Shown here piece after piece: positions 53,276 through 61,871 of a stretch of DNA of 64,000 nt. The DNA comes from Pediococcus acidilactici (GTDB taxonomy: Bacteria > Bacillota > Bacilli > Lactobacillales > Lactobacillaceae). Positions within the stretch are counted from its first letter, which is position 1. Each line of letters begins with the position of its first letter. A program made the position numbers and the translations under genes. The stretch lies in NCBI GenBank assembly GCA_024970065.1, contig CP103908.1, forward strand, positions 868,001 to 932,000, given 5' to 3'. Under the pieces are notes generated by a model, which was not told the origin of the DNA, searched no databases, and saw only the letters and a program-made list of their open reading frames with translations.

Positions 53276-54034
53276 TTGGAAGGAATACTTAGTGGAAAAA
53301 CAATTATTGTAATGGGCGTGGCCAATAAAAATAGTATCGCTTGGGGATGTACCCAAGCGATCATTAACCAAGGCGGCCGGGTCATTTTGACTTATCAAAA
53401 CGATCGAATTAAAAAGAGTTTAGGCAAATTTGTAGCTCCCGACGTTCCCTTAGTGGAATGTGACGTGGCCGAAGATGAAAACATTGCAGCTGCTTTTGAT
53501 AAAATCAAGGCGGAATATGGCGAAGTCGACGGAATTATTCACGCGATTGCCTTTGCTGACAAGGAAACCTTAGAAGGCGGCGTAATTAATACCAAAAAGG
53601 ACGGCTACAATTTAGCACAGGACGTGAGTGCCTACTCATTGATCGCGGTATCTCGCTACGGTGCAAAAATTATGAAGAACTCGGGAAGCATTGTAACGCT
53701 AACATACTTTGGCTCTACCCGGGCAATCCCTAATTACAACATGATGGGAATTGCAAAAGCAGCGTTAGAATCTAGTGTACGTTATTTAGCAAGCGACCTT
53801 GGTGAACAACACATTCGGGTTAACGCAATTTCTGCTGGAGCAATTAAAACCTTAGCAGTTACGGGAATTAAGAAACACCGTGATCTACTAAAAGAATCTC
53901 AAAGCCGGACGGTGGATGGTGAAAACGTTACTACTGATGAAGTGGGAAACGTTGCGGCATTCTTAGTAAGTGATCTGGCAACCGGAGTAACGGGTGACGT
54001 GATTTACGTGGATAAAGGCGTGCACCTCGTTTAG
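53276..54034 (+). CDS. fabI: Enoyl-ACP reductase FabI
   Basis: FabI (252 residues) reduces enoyl-ACP, the last elongation step, and is the triclosan target. The Rossmann start has GVANKNSIAWG, then SYSLIAVSRYG and the YxxxxxxK catalytic motif in YNMMGIAKAALESS. The TTG at 53276 follows AAAGGGG; the frame runs back to 53222 inside accA without a site. It ends the fab-acc operon before a strong terminator. Confidence 0.95.
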   Translation: MEGILSGKTIIVMGVANKNSIAWGCTQAIINQGGRVILTYQNDRIKKSLGKFVAPDVPLVECDVAEDENIAAAFDKIKAEYGEVDGIIHAIAFADKETLEGGVINTKKDGYNLAQDVSAYSLIAVSRYGAKIMKNSGSIVTLTYFGSTRAIPNYNMMGIAKAALESSVRYLASDLGEQHIRVNAISAGAIKTLAVTGIKKHRDLLKESQSRTVDGENVTTDEVGNVAAFLVSDLATGVTGDVIYVDKGVHLV

Positions 54035-54068
54035 GATTATTAAATTTGCAATTATTATCAATACTTTT

Positions 54069-54101
54069 AAAGCCGTAGCTAGAATGCTGCGGCTTTTTGT
54101 G
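54069..54101 (+). terminator. Terminator of the fab-acc operon
   Basis: AAAGCCGTAGC at 54069-54079 pairs with GCTGCGGCTTT at 54086-54096 (one wobble), followed by TTGT. Confidence 0.85.
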
Positions 54102-54247
54102 GTGGGGTATTTTTAAAGAAGTGAAAAGTAGCGATAATTTTTAGAAATGCCTCGGAATAGTTAGTGGAACCATTGATATCCTAGATTTTATCGAAACTGC
54201 TAACAAAAAAGTTAGTGGGTAGTTCCGATGGACCTTTATTTTTCTTG

Positions 54248-54301
54248 TTAACTCTCACTAGCGGAATCGAACCGCTACGTGTCACCAGAGTGGGGGATAC
54301 G
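54248..54301 (-). pseudogene. Coding remnant A, in frame after the membrane protein
   Basis: Directly after the stop of the reverse-strand membrane protein, the same frame reads RIPHSGDT, a TAG, then RFDSASES and TAA. The DNA shares 26 of 30 bases with remnant B upstream of the gene (54260-54289 against 55054-55083), so both derive from one coding end. Source gene unknown. Confidence 0.5.
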
Positions 54302-54991
54302 TTATGGCCTAGCGTACTCATTTCCTCTAGGAGCTCGATGAGCACCCGAAGAATCAGCATCTTGTTGGCTAACGTATTGGTAATTACCAGGATTCTTAAC
54401 TCTTGAATAGTACAAATCGCTGTCAGACACAAAAACCATACCAGGTCCAGCAACTGTCCAATCGCCTTCTTGAATGGAAGAAACTTCTTTGGTAGAAGAT
54501 GAACTTACCTCGTTGCTTGATTCGTCAGCATCACTAGACGTTACAGAATCTGTATCTGATTCAGAACTAGCATCATCTGTATCGTAATCCTCGTCAGATG
54601 AAGTTTCTTCTGAGCTATCAGATTCGTCATCTATGTCATTATCGCTCGAAGAATCGTCTACATCTTCGTCGAAATCATCTTCATCACTTTCGTCTATATC
54701 CTCATCAGAATCATCTGAACTTTTAGCTACTTTTTCAGTTTTTGAACTATTAGTATCAGAAGATGGTGTCTCAGCAATTGCTATTCCAGTTATTAAAAGG
54801 ATAACGCTAAAAAATCCGATAACTAGGGCAATGAGAGGTCTTCTATGGTAAAAATCCATAATAGGTTTTCTATAATGATAGATTGCCCAAATACCTAGTC
54901 CAATAATAATTATGTACCAGAATTTAATTAACAGAAAAAATAATATTACTATACCAACACAGCCCCAAAATCCTGTGCTTTCTTTTTGCAA
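54302..54991 (-). CDS. Membrane protein with Asp/Ser-rich domain
   Basis: The 229-residue product has two or three hydrophobic segments in the first 75 residues (including GCVGIVILFFLLIKFWYII and ALVIGFFSVILLITGIAIA), a very acidic, low-complexity Ser/Asp/Glu stretch of about 100 residues, and a C-terminal module DLYYSRV, YQYVSQQDADSSGAHRAP and RGNEYARP. That tail resembles repeats at the ends of secreted nucleases and surface proteins of lactobacilli, as I recall, without a named function. The TTG at 54991 follows GGAGGAG. Flanked by coding remnants A and B. The acidic region suggests outside exposure and cation binding (inference). Confidence 0.65.
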   Translation of the reverse strand: MQKESTGFWGCVGIVILFFLLIKFWYIIIIGLGIWAIYHYRKPIMDFYHRRPLIALVIGFFSVILLITGIAIAETPSSDTNSSKTEKVAKSSDDSDEDIDESDEDDFDEDVDDSSSDNDIDDESDSSEETSSDEDYDTDDASSESDTDSVTSSDADESSNEVSSSSTKEVSSIQEGDWTVAGPGMVFVSDSDLYYSRVKNPGNYQYVSQQDADSSGAHRAPRGNEYARP

Positions 54992-55041
54992 TTTGAACTC
55001 CTCCAAAAAGTTTCAGCTTTTAACGTCGTCAGTTTTTGGAC

Positions 55042-55350
55042 TTATTTTTTACGAGCGGAGTCGAACCGCAATGTATCACCAGAGGAGGAGTATTTAGGAA
55101 TTTTTTGCTCCCAATAATCATCAACATTAGGTTTAACGTCTTTGCTACTTATATTGGAAAGTTTCAGCTATTGTAATCGAAATCCTTTAATACCAAGTGA
55201 CAATTTTTTGGTGTTTAATGATTTTTCCTTTATCATTTTGTGAGTTAACGTAGTATGAAATATTAAATTTTTACCTTGATTGGACCTATTAGAAGACTGG
55301 ACATCGTTTAAAACACTCATCATTGTATTTTTCCAAGTGCTTATGACCAT
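55042..55350 (-). pseudogene. Broken gene B of unknown family (in-frame amber stop)
   Basis: One reading frame of 103 codons runs from an ATG at 55350 to a TAA at 55042, interrupted once by TAG at 55168-55170. The part after the stop includes KPNVDDYWEQKIPKYSSSGD and TLRFDSARKK. The ATG lacks a ribosome binding site, so the true gene was probably longer. The 3' end is similar in DNA to remnant A. I recognise no family; the open frame on both sides of a single stop, plus the duplicate, supports former coding. Confidence 0.45.
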
Positions 55351-55641
55351 AAAACTTTTAGTAGTAATTTCATGCTAAGCGTGTTTTAGTCTTTTACATG
55401 TTTTAGTTTGCAGAACGCATCTTGTGGCGCTGTCTAAAATGCTTATTGATGTAGTTTGATTTTTTTTAAATATTGTATCGTTTTTGCAACCTCACAGTGT
55501 AAAATATATCAAAAATTTTACAATTACACCATGGTTTTCTTAAAAATGTATGTATAGTACGCCATTTATATAACTTTTGGAAAAACAACTAATAAACATT
55601 CAATTAAAATTTATTAATGCTTTTGATAAAGCCCGGCGCTT
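55351..55641. other. AT-rich stretch before mvaS
   Basis: About 290 bases of AT-rich sequence with no gene. Possible promoter elements for mvaS (TATAGT near 55553) lack a good -35 at standard spacing, so I assign none. Confidence 0.4.
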
Positions 55642-55692
55642 TTGCTAGAATTATTTGAATTAGTTCAACGTAAAAATTGGGAGGCACTAATT

Positions 55693-56862
55693 TTGAATAT
55701 CGGAATTGATAAGATCAGTTTTTTTACTAGCGACCTTTATCTGCCAATGGAAGATTTGGCAAAGGCTCGTAATGAAGATCCGAATAAGTATTTGATCGGC
55801 ATTGGGCAATCAAAACAGGCAGTCATTCGGAATTCGCAGGATGCGGTTACCTTAGCAGCCAATGCGGCTTGGCAAATTCTTGATGAAGAAGAGCGACAAT
55901 CAATTGATTTGATTTTGTTTGGAACTGAGTCGGGAGTGGATAATTCGAAATCTGCGGCAGTTTACTTACAGTCGTTATTGGGGATTAACGCGCAGGCTAG
56001 TGGGGTGGAGCTTAAGCAAGCTTGCTTTGGACTCACTGCAGGAATCCAGTTGGCAATGGGACATATTGCTCTGCATCAACAAAGCAGAGTTTTACTCGTC
56101 GGTGCCGATATTGCCCGTTATGGAATTAAGACGGCTGGTGAGCCGACCCAAGGCGGTGGAGCAGTGGCCATGATTATGAGTGCAGAGCCAAGAATCTTAA
56201 AAATCAATCCAGAAAGCAGTCACTTAACGAAAGATATTATGGATTTTTGGCGACCGCTTTACCGTAGTGAAGCATTGGTCGACGGGCATTATTCATCGCA
56301 AGAGTTTATCGACTTCTTTCAAAGTACTTTCCAAGGCTACTTAGACAAAACGGGACAAGAACTTGCTGACTTTGCAGCTTTGATTTTCCATTTACCATAC
56401 ACCAAGATGGGATTGAAGGCGCTTCGGAGTGCTTTAGAACAGGTGCCGGCTAGTGAAGCTACGGAAGGACTTTTAGCACGTTTTGAGGATAGCCGACAAT
56501 TAAATCGTGAAGTCGGTAATTTGTATACGGGGTCACTGTATCTTAGTTTAATTTCGCTATTGCAAGCTCGTTCCTTACGTGGGGGCGACCAAATTGGACT
56601 CTTTAGTTACGGTTCCGGAGCAGAGGGAGAATTTTATACTGGTGAAGTAGTTGCGAACTACGAAAAAATGATTAATACCAATATTCAAGAGCAATTAAAT
56701 AATCGTCAGCCAGTTAGCGTGGCTAAGTATGAAGAAATTTACAGCAGTTTTATGGAAGCCCAACCGGCTGATTTTACAACAGACTATCAGAATGATCCTG
56801 CGCGTTTCGTATTGAAGGGCCAACTGGATCAGCAACGGCAATACGAAGAACGGAACAAATAA
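55693..56862 (+). CDS. mvaS: Hydroxymethylglutaryl-CoA synthase
   Basis: MvaS (389 residues) condenses acetyl-CoA and acetoacetyl-CoA to HMG-CoA, first committed step of the mevalonate route to IPP. It opens NIGIDKISFFTSDLYLPM; the catalytic Cys is in LKQACFGLTAGIQLAMGH near residue 111, and the acidic and His residues lie in the FHLPYTKMG segment. The TTG at 55693 follows GGGAGGC; the frame extends back to 55642 without a site. Single gene closed by a bidirectional terminator. Confidence 0.93.
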   Translation: MNIGIDKISFFTSDLYLPMEDLAKARNEDPNKYLIGIGQSKQAVIRNSQDAVTLAANAAWQILDEEERQSIDLILFGTESGVDNSKSAAVYLQSLLGINAQASGVELKQACFGLTAGIQLAMGHIALHQQSRVLLVGADIARYGIKTAGEPTQGGGAVAMIMSAEPRILKINPESSHLTKDIMDFWRPLYRSEALVDGHYSSQEFIDFFQSTFQGYLDKTGQELADFAALIFHLPYTKMGLKALRSALEQVPASEATEGLLARFEDSRQLNREVGNLYTGSLYLSLISLLQARSLRGGDQIGLFSYGSGAEGEFYTGEVVANYEKMINTNIQEQLNNRQPVSVAKYEEIYSSFMEAQPADFTTDYQNDPARFVLKGQLDQQRQYEERNK

Positions 56863-56879
56863 CTTTAGGCATTTTGACA

Positions 56880-56921
56880 AATAATAAAGGAGACCTCATT
56901 GCTGAGATCTCCTTTATTATT
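56880..56921. terminator. Bidirectional terminator after mvaS
   Basis: A 19-base arm containing AATAATAAAGGAGA pairs with the arm ending TCTCCTTTATTATT, with one mismatch around a four-base loop. It lies between convergent genes. Confidence 0.85.
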
Positions 56922-56944
56922 ATGGTTAAAATTACCAAGTCATT

Positions 56945-57550
56945 TTATGAAAGTGCGTCTTCAATCACTTTACCATCTTTAACAGTTAACATAGGCTGCT
57001 CGCTGTTAGGTTGTAAAAGTTTTATTGTATATCCCGAGCCTAATTCCTTTTTCAAAGAATTAGAAAGTCCCGTAAACTGCTTTTTTAAACTAGCATAGCT
57101 ATCCTTATCAATGGTACGCGGATCCTTTACCCAGGCACTAAAGGCCTTCTTAGTATCCGCATCGGTTGGTTTAACTACAAAAGTTTTTTGAGCAGAGTTA
57201 AACGTGAGGTCGCCAAGCGATTTCAAATTTTTCTTAAGACTAGCAGTAATGTTTCTTTCTTTAGCAGCTTGTTGGGATGCCGCCTGACTATCACTGTTCA
57301 TTTTTTCAAATTTGTCATCTTTAATTGAAGCTTCTTTACTTTTCTTACTAGCTAAATGTGAGCTTGCAGTACTAGCTGAAGTAGATGGCTTTTCGTGCAT
57401 GACTTTGTCGCCCGAAAAAATAACGAGCGCTAAAGGAATCACAAAAAGAAGGATTGCCCCAAAAATGGACTCACGGCTGCGAATTGAAGAATGTAGTTTA
57501 AAAAGACTAAGTATTAACGCGATTGATGCTAAAACTAAAACATATAACAT
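56945..57550 (-). CDS. Hypothetical membrane protein
   Basis: The 201-residue protein has two membrane segments at residues 1-16 and 30-46, then a Ser/Lys/Ala-rich hydrophilic linker (about 50-95) and a C-terminal domain (about 100-200) with LGDLTFNSAQKTFVVKPTD and LGSGYTIKLLQPNSEQPML. The C-terminal part probably lies outside and resembles no family that I can name. CGGAGGAC precedes the ATG. Convergent with mvaS. Confidence 0.65.
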   Translation of the reverse strand: MLYVLVLASIALILSLFKLHSSIRSRESIFGAILLFVIPLALVIFSGDKVMHEKPSTSASTASSHLASKKSKEASIKDDKFEKMNSDSQAASQQAAKERNITASLKKNLKSLGDLTFNSAQKTFVVKPTDADTKKAFSAWVKDPRTIDKDSYASLKKQFTGLSNSLKKELGSGYTIKLLQPNSEQPMLTVKDGKVIEDALS

Positions 57551-57630
57551 AATGTCCTCCGAAATGATTCATTGCCTTGACCATTAGTATGACGGGTATA
57601 GGCGCAGAAATCAATAGATAACTATTAATT

Positions 57631-58260
57631 TTAGTATATATCGCTTCTAAATAGTCCCACTACTTTGCCCAAAATGGTGACATTATCTAAAATGATTGGG
57701 CTCATGGTGTCATTTTCGGGTTGCAAGCGGATGTGGTCACTTTCTTTAAAGAATCGTTTACAGGTCGCTTCATTTTCGTCAGTCATGGCAATTACAATTT
57801 CACCGTTATCAGCAGTTGACTGTTTGCGAACAATTACTTGATCACCCGATAGAATACCCGCGTTAATCATACTTTCACCGCGAATAGTCAACATGAAGAG
57901 GTCGCTGCTTTCGTTTTTAAATTCTGGTGGGACGGGGAAAAAGTCGGTTGCTTCTTCAACTGCTAAGATAGGTTCCCCAGCAGTAACCACTCCTAAGACG
58001 GGGATTTGCTCACCGTCTGCTTGGATGCCGAGCGCTTCTAATCCCTGAGCAGTAATTTCTAGCGCCCGGGGCTTAGTGGGATCCTTTTCTAGATAACCAT
58101 TTTTTTGCAGACGATCAATATGCCCATGGACCGTCGATGTTGAAGATAGGCCGATTGCCTTTCCGATTTCTCGAACGGTAGGCGGATAACCTTGCGCTTG
58201 GACCGTTTGATAGATATACTCAAGAACGTTAAGTTGCTTCGTACTCAGATTCTTTATCAT
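57631..58260 (-). CDS. lexA: SOS repressor LexA
   Basis: LexA (209 residues) represses DNA-damage genes until RecA triggers its self-cleavage. The N-terminal winged helix has [20 protein letters not shown] and [19 protein letters not shown]; the cleavage site is Ala-Gly in VVTAGEPIL; the Ser is in GESMINAG and Lys in ATCKRFF. LexA boxes lie upstream at 58273 and 58314, shared with ynzC. This implies autoregulation. Confidence 0.95.
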   Translation of the reverse strand: MIKNLSTKQLNVLEYIYQTVQAQGYPPTVREIGKAIGLSSTSTVHGHIDRLQKNGYLEKDPTKPRALEITAQGLEALGIQADGEQIPVLGVVTAGEPILAVEEATDFFPVPPEFKNESSDLFMLTIRGESMINAGILSGDQVIVRKQSTADNGEIVIAMTDENEATCKRFFKESDHIRLQPENDTMSPIILDNVTILGKVVGLFRSDIY

Positions 58261-58272
58261 TTTTTCACCCCA

Positions 58273-58286
58273 CGAATATTTGTTAT
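58273..58286. promoter_or_regulatory. Possible second LexA box (lexA promoter)
   Basis: CGAATATTTGTTAT resembles the LexA pattern with one changed base in each half, 13 bases before the lexA start. Confidence 0.4.
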
Positions 58287-58313
58287 AATTTTAACATAGA
58301 CAAGTGAACTTCT

Positions 58314-58327
58314 CAAACAGATGTTCG
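58314..58327. promoter_or_regulatory. LexA box between lexA and ynzC
   Basis: CAAACAGATGTTCG is the reverse complement of CGAACATCTGTTTG, a close match to the Gram-positive LexA box; it is the same pattern as the two boxes at 13.8 kb. It lies 54 bases from lexA and 39 from ynzC. Confidence 0.8.
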
Positions 58328-58365
58328 TATTTTGTTCAATGAAATAATAAAAGGAGTAATCAATA

Positions 58366-58614
58366 ATGGCAGACCAAGAAATGCAAAAGCTAATCAAACG
58401 GATTAATGAATTAGCAAAAAAGGCAAAGGAAGAAGGACTGACTGAGCTCGAAACTATCGAGCGAAAGGAACTCCGGCAAAAATACTTGAAACGTTTCCGG
58501 GAGAGTTTTCGGAGTCAAATCGAAATGATGAAGATTTTTGATAAGGACGGTAAGGAAGTAACTCCTGAAAAAGTGAAAAAAGTACAACGAAAAAAAGGCT
58601 TACGTGACGATTAA
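58366..58614 (+). CDS. ynzC: DUF896 family protein YnzC
   Basis: The 82-residue helical protein matches DUF896: LIKRINELAKKAKEEGLTE, ELETIERKELRQKYLKRFR and SFRSQIEMMKIFDKDGKEVTP. In B. subtilis ynzC lies in the LexA-controlled yneA-yneB-ynzC operon opposite lexA. Here yneA and yneB are missing but ynzC still faces lexA across a LexA box, so SOS control is likely. AAAGGAGT precedes the ATG. Confidence 0.9.
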   Translation: MADQEMQKLIKRINELAKKAKEEGLTELETIERKELRQKYLKRFRESFRSQIEMMKIFDKDGKEVTPEKVKKVQRKKGLRDD

Positions 58615-58683
58615 ACGGGGCTTTTGTTTTTGTTCTTTTTTGTGTAAAATGAATAGGCAGACTGTTCACAAGGAGGATTGACA

Positions 58684-58905
58684 ATGTCAACTGGAATTTG
58701 GATTATGATTGTGATTATCGCCGTTCTTGTTGGAGCAATTGGGGGCTTTTTCTTTGCACGTCGCTACATGGAAAATTACCTAAAGAACAACCCGCCAATT
58801 AACGAAGACATGCTTAGAACAATGATGCTTCAGATGGGGCAAAAGCCGTCGCAAAAAAAGCTTCATCAAATGATGACTGCAATGAAGAATCAATCGAAAA
58901 AATAA
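58684..58905 (+). CDS. yneF: YneF family membrane protein
   Basis: The 73-residue UPF0154 protein has one membrane segment (about residues 4-22, [19 protein letters not shown]), then [20 protein letters not shown] and a C-terminal [15 protein letters not shown]. The ATG at 58684 follows AAGGAGG; an in-frame TTG at 58678 is not needed. Function unknown. A strong terminator overlaps the end of plsC. Confidence 0.9.
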   Translation: MSTGIWIMIVIIAVLVGAIGGFFFARRYMENYLKNNPPINEDMLRTMMLQMGQKPSQKKLHQMMTAMKNQSKK

Positions 58906-58936
58906 AAAAGCGTCCGTTATTTGGACGCTTTTTTTG
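58904..58936. terminator. Bidirectional terminator between yneF and plsC
   Basis: AAAAAAGCGTCC pairs with GGACGCTTTTTT around a short loop. The plsC stop lies inside the hairpin. Confidence 0.85.
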
Positions 58937-59564
58937 TTTGGGAACGATCCGCCATATCAACGTATTGAAATGTGGGATCTAGCTCACGATCTAAAGCAGC
59001 AAAAGCAGCGTTTAAATCTTTTTCTAGTTGAGCGAGATTTTCATCGTTCATCCGAGTTTTACGATCAATTACGATGGGTTCCCCAAAATTAATTTGAATT
59101 TTCCGGCGGCTAAACAGTGCTTTAAAGGAAAGGGGACCTTGATAAACAGCGGGAACAATGGGAACGTTAGCGAGCTTGGCAATCACAAACGCACCATTTT
59201 TTAATTCCTGAGAATGCCGTGTTCCTGAAGGGAAGATAATTGTCGAAAGTTCGCCCTTTTTCAAAATCTTTACGGGAACTTTGATTGCGGAAGGTCCCGG
59301 ATTTTGCCGATCAACGGGGAAAGCATTTAACTTAGTAATTAGCCATTTCAAGAAGCGGTTTTGGAACAATTCTTTTTTGGCCATAAAAGAAAAACGTTTT
59401 GGATAAGCTGCTAACGCGTACAAAACTGGATCTAGCCAGGTTCGATGTGGCGCGACCAACACGTACGAGCCGCTTGGCAACCGGTCTTTATGGTGGAACT
59501 GTGGGCGTCCATTAATGATTGTTAAAAGTCCGGAGACTAAATGTTTAATAAATGTATAAAACAT
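58917..59564 (-). CDS. plsC: 1-acyl-sn-glycerol-3-phosphate acyltransferase
   Basis: PlsC (215 residues) adds the second acyl chain to lysophosphatidate at the membrane. The HX4D motif (PHRTWLDP), the FPSGTR substrate motif and VPIVPAVYQGP are present in order. An N-terminal hydrophobic stretch is short. Convergent with yneF. It completes PlsX-(PlsY)-PlsC phospholipid entry; plsY is not in the window. Confidence 0.92.
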   Translation of the reverse strand: MFYTFIKHLVSGLLTIINGRPQFHHKDRLPSGSYVLVAPHRTWLDPVLYALAAYPKRFSFMAKKELFQNRFLKWLITKLNAFPVDRQNPGPSAIKVPVKILKKGELSTIIFPSGTRHSQELKNGAFVIAKLANVPIVPAVYQGPLSFKALFSRRKIQINFGEPIVIDRKTRMNDENLAQLEKDLNAAFAALDRELDPTFQYVDMADRSQTKKASK

Positions 59565-59638
59565 AGAATAACCTTTGCTTTCAATTTGATATTAATTTGA
59601 TTATATTATGAAGTAATGGGATTGAAAAGGAGTTTTAA

Positions 59639-60391
59639 ATGGAAGTTAATTTAAATGCTGATGAGCGAATTGATCAGCTTTATCGCGATAATATTCAAAT
59701 TATTCAAAGTCCACAGGTTTTTTCATTTTCACTAGATGCCGTATTATTGGCGAATTTCGCGGAGGTAAAGCAAAGTCGCACAGCGCAAATTGTGGATCTA
59801 TGTGCCGGAAATGGCGCGGTAGGTCTCTTCTTGTCGAAAAAGACCGCCGGACATGTGACAATGGTAGAAATTCAGTCACGTTTAGCTGACATGGCCGAAC
59901 GGAGTATCTTGCTTAACGACTTGAAAAAACGGTATCGAGTTTTGAATTTACCACTAGCAGATTCTTTGGGGACGATTAAAACGGACAGTATTGACAGCAT
60001 CGTTTGTAACCCTCCATACTTTCCAAACCATCCGGACAGTAAGAAAAATCCTAACCAGTTTTTAGCGATTGCCCGGCATGAAATTACTACGTCCCTTAAT
60101 GAAATTTTGGAAACCAGTCAAAAAATGTTGAAAATGAATGGAAAATTTTTCATGGTTCACCGTCCCGACCGCCTACCCGAGATTATTAATAATCTGACCC
60201 AAAATCGCCTCGCGCCCAAACGAATTCAATTTATTCATTCTCATGAAGGTGATGAAGCGAACATGGTCTTAATTGAAGCGATTAAAGATGGCAAACCAAA
60301 CGGAGTTAGAATTTTGCCACCGATTATTACTTATGATGGGCTGGAATATTCACCGACAGTAAAGGAAATGTTATATGGAAGCACCAAGTGA
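59639..60391 (+). CDS. tRNA1(Val) adenine-37 N6-methyltransferase-like protein
   Basis: The 250-residue Rossmann methyltransferase has [15 protein letters not shown] for SAM and the NPPY catalytic motif in VCNPPYFP. It belongs to the TrmN6/YabB group, which in E. coli modifies A37 of tRNA-Val; the Firmicutes member is encoded with a GIY-YIG gene, as here (17-base overlap). Target RNA inferred. AAGGAGT precedes the ATG. Confidence 0.85.
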   Translation: MEVNLNADERIDQLYRDNIQIIQSPQVFSFSLDAVLLANFAEVKQSRTAQIVDLCAGNGAVGLFLSKKTAGHVTMVEIQSRLADMAERSILLNDLKKRYRVLNLPLADSLGTIKTDSIDSIVCNPPYFPNHPDSKKNPNQFLAIARHEITTSLNEILETSQKMLKMNGKFFMVHRPDRLPEIINNLTQNRLAPKRIQFIHSHEGDEANMVLIEAIKDGKPNGVRILPPIITYDGLEYSPTVKEMLYGSTK

Positions 60392-60671
60392 AAACGGCTT
60401 TTATTTTTACGTGCTCTGGTGTGCGGACCAAACTTTATACACTGGCTATACAGTTAATTTAAAACAGCGCGTGGCACGGCACAATTCGGGGCAGGGTGCT
60501 AAATATACCCGAGTCTCCAAACGGCGTCCGGTTCAGCTGCTTTATTATGAAAGTTTTGACAACCAGCACGATGCAATGAGTGCGGAATACTTTTTTAAAA
60601 AACAAAGTCGCAAAGAGAAACTTAAATATTTAAAAAATAATGGGGTTATAGTAACCACTTTCTCACATTAG
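60375..60671 (+). CDS. yazA: GIY-YIG nuclease-like protein YazA
   Basis: The 98-residue UPF0213 protein has the GIY-YIG module: [18 protein letters not shown] at the start, [14 protein letters not shown], and [12 protein letters not shown] with the conserved Glu region. Nuclease activity of this subfamily is not established. It overlaps the methyltransferase gene, so they are cotranslated. Confidence 0.9.
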   Translation: MEAPSENGFYFYVLWCADQTLYTGYTVNLKQRVARHNSGQGAKYTRVSKRRPVQLLYYESFDNQHDAMSAEYFFKKQSRKEKLKYLKNNGVIVTTFSH

Positions 60672-60675
60672 TGGT
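60654..60675. promoter_or_regulatory. Inverted repeat before ldhD
   Basis: ACCACT at 60654-60659 and AGTGGT at 60670-60675 flank the yazA stop. It may be a weak terminator or an operator for ldhD. Confidence 0.25.
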
Positions 60676-60714
60676 ACATTTATATTGATTAAAAAAGAAA
60701 GGGGTAATATTACA

Positions 60715-61710
60715 ATGAAGATTATTGCTTATGGAATTCGTGATGATGAAAAACCCTATTTAGATGAATGGGTAGCAAAGAACCATATTGAAGTTAAGGC
60801 GGTTCCTGATTTATTAGATTCTAGCAACATTGATCTAGCAAAGGATTACGATGGCGTAGTTGCTTACCAACAAAAACCTTACACCGCTGATTTGTTCGAT
60901 AAGATGCACGAATTTGGTATTCACGCATTTTCACTGCGTAACGTCGGAGTTGATAACGTTCCCGCAGATGCGCTTCAAAAAAATGACATTAAAATTTCTA
61001 ACGTTCCGGCATATTCTCCAAGAGCAATTGCTGAATTGTCAGTTACACAACTGTTAGCATTACTCCGTAAGATTCCTGAATTTGAATATAAAATGGCTCA
61101 CGGCGACTTCCGTTGGGAACCAGATATTGGGTTAGAACTTAACCAAATGACCGTTGGGGTAATTGGTACCGGACGGATTGGGCGCGCTGCAATTGATATT
61201 TTTAAAGGGTTTGGCGCAAAAGTGATTGCGTACGATGTTTTTCGTAATCCTGCACTAGAAAAGGAAGGCATGTATGTAGACACTTTAGAAGAACTCTATC
61301 AACAAGCGAACGTGATTACGCTCCACGTTCCAGCCCTGAAGGATAATTACCACATGTTGGATGAAAAGGCCTTTGGTCAAATGCAAGATGGAACCTTTAT
61401 CCTAAACTTTGCGCGGGGGACTTTAGTTGATACACCTGCACTTTTAAAGGCGTTGGATAGTGGTAAAGTTGCTGGAGCTGCGCTAGATACTTACGAAAAC
61501 GAAGTCGGCATTTTTGATGTCGATCATGGTGATCAACCAATTGATGACCCAGTCTTTAACGATTTGATGAGTCGCCGCAACGTAATGATCACGCCACACG
61601 CTGCCTTCTATACTCGTCCGGCAGTTAAAAACATGGTTCAAATTGCCTTAGACAATAACCGAGATTTAATTGAAAAGAACTCTTCGAAAAACGAAGTCAA
61701 GTTTGACTAG
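60715..61710 (+). CDS. ldhD: D-lactate dehydrogenase
   Basis: The 331-residue NAD-dependent D-2-hydroxyacid dehydrogenase reduces pyruvate to D-lactate, regenerating NAD in fermentation. It has the NAD fold GTGRIGRAAIDIF, the catalytic Arg in FARGTLVDT, Glu in DTYENEVGIF and His in TPHAAFYT, in the D-LDH pattern. The ATG at 60715 follows AAAGGGG; a frame back to 60685 lacks reason. Related 2-hydroxyisocaproate dehydrogenases share this fold, but the YENEVGIFD segment favours D-LDH. Confidence 0.92.
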   Translation: MKIIAYGIRDDEKPYLDEWVAKNHIEVKAVPDLLDSSNIDLAKDYDGVVAYQQKPYTADLFDKMHEFGIHAFSLRNVGVDNVPADALQKNDIKISNVPAYSPRAIAELSVTQLLALLRKIPEFEYKMAHGDFRWEPDIGLELNQMTVGVIGTGRIGRAAIDIFKGFGAKVIAYDVFRNPALEKEGMYVDTLEELYQQANVITLHVPALKDNYHMLDEKAFGQMQDGTFILNFARGTLVDTPALLKALDSGKVAGAALDTYENEVGIFDVDHGDQPIDDPVFNDLMSRRNVMITPHAAFYTRPAVKNMVQIALDNNRDLIEKNSSKNEVKFD

Positions 61711-61719
61711 TTTTTCTGC

Positions 61720-61748
61720 TTGAAATGAATTTTAAGGTAAGGTAAAAT
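61720..61748 (+). promoter_or_regulatory. Promoter of rpsB
   Basis: TTGAAA at 61720-61725 and TAAAAT at 61743-61748 are 17 bases apart. Transcription would begin about 61755. Confidence 0.75.
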
Positions 61749-61754
61749 TGTATT

Positions 61755-61850
61755 CGGCCTATGAGGTCAAAAACACACTTGGTTGGAAGTCAAAGGCGTG
61801 CTTTGGGGGCACACCCTCAAAGTCCTGAGACCGTAGATAGCCAAGGAGGA
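61755..61850 (+). ncRNA. Structured leader of rpsB
   Basis: A long-range stem CTTGG (61778-61782) with CCAAG (61841-61845) encloses a strong hairpin CTTTG-GGG-caca-CCC-CAAAG (61801-61822); a smaller GGCCT/AGGTC hairpin precedes it. A first GGAGG (61845-61849) touches the long stem, a second at 61860-61864 serves rpsB. This is the layout of a ribosomal autoregulatory leader; I could not match a named class. Confidence 0.5.
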
Positions 61851-61871
61851 AAAAACTAGGAGGAAAATAAC

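Noticed and set aside
54260..55083. tRNA T-arm-like sequences (GCGGTTCGAWTCCGCT on the reverse strand) on both sides of the membrane gene, suggesting integration at a tRNA or tmRNA 3' end
   Set aside because: No acceptor or anticodon arm is present, and both copies read through as the same peptide pattern (SGDT.RFDSA) in a longer frame, so they are better explained as coding remnants.
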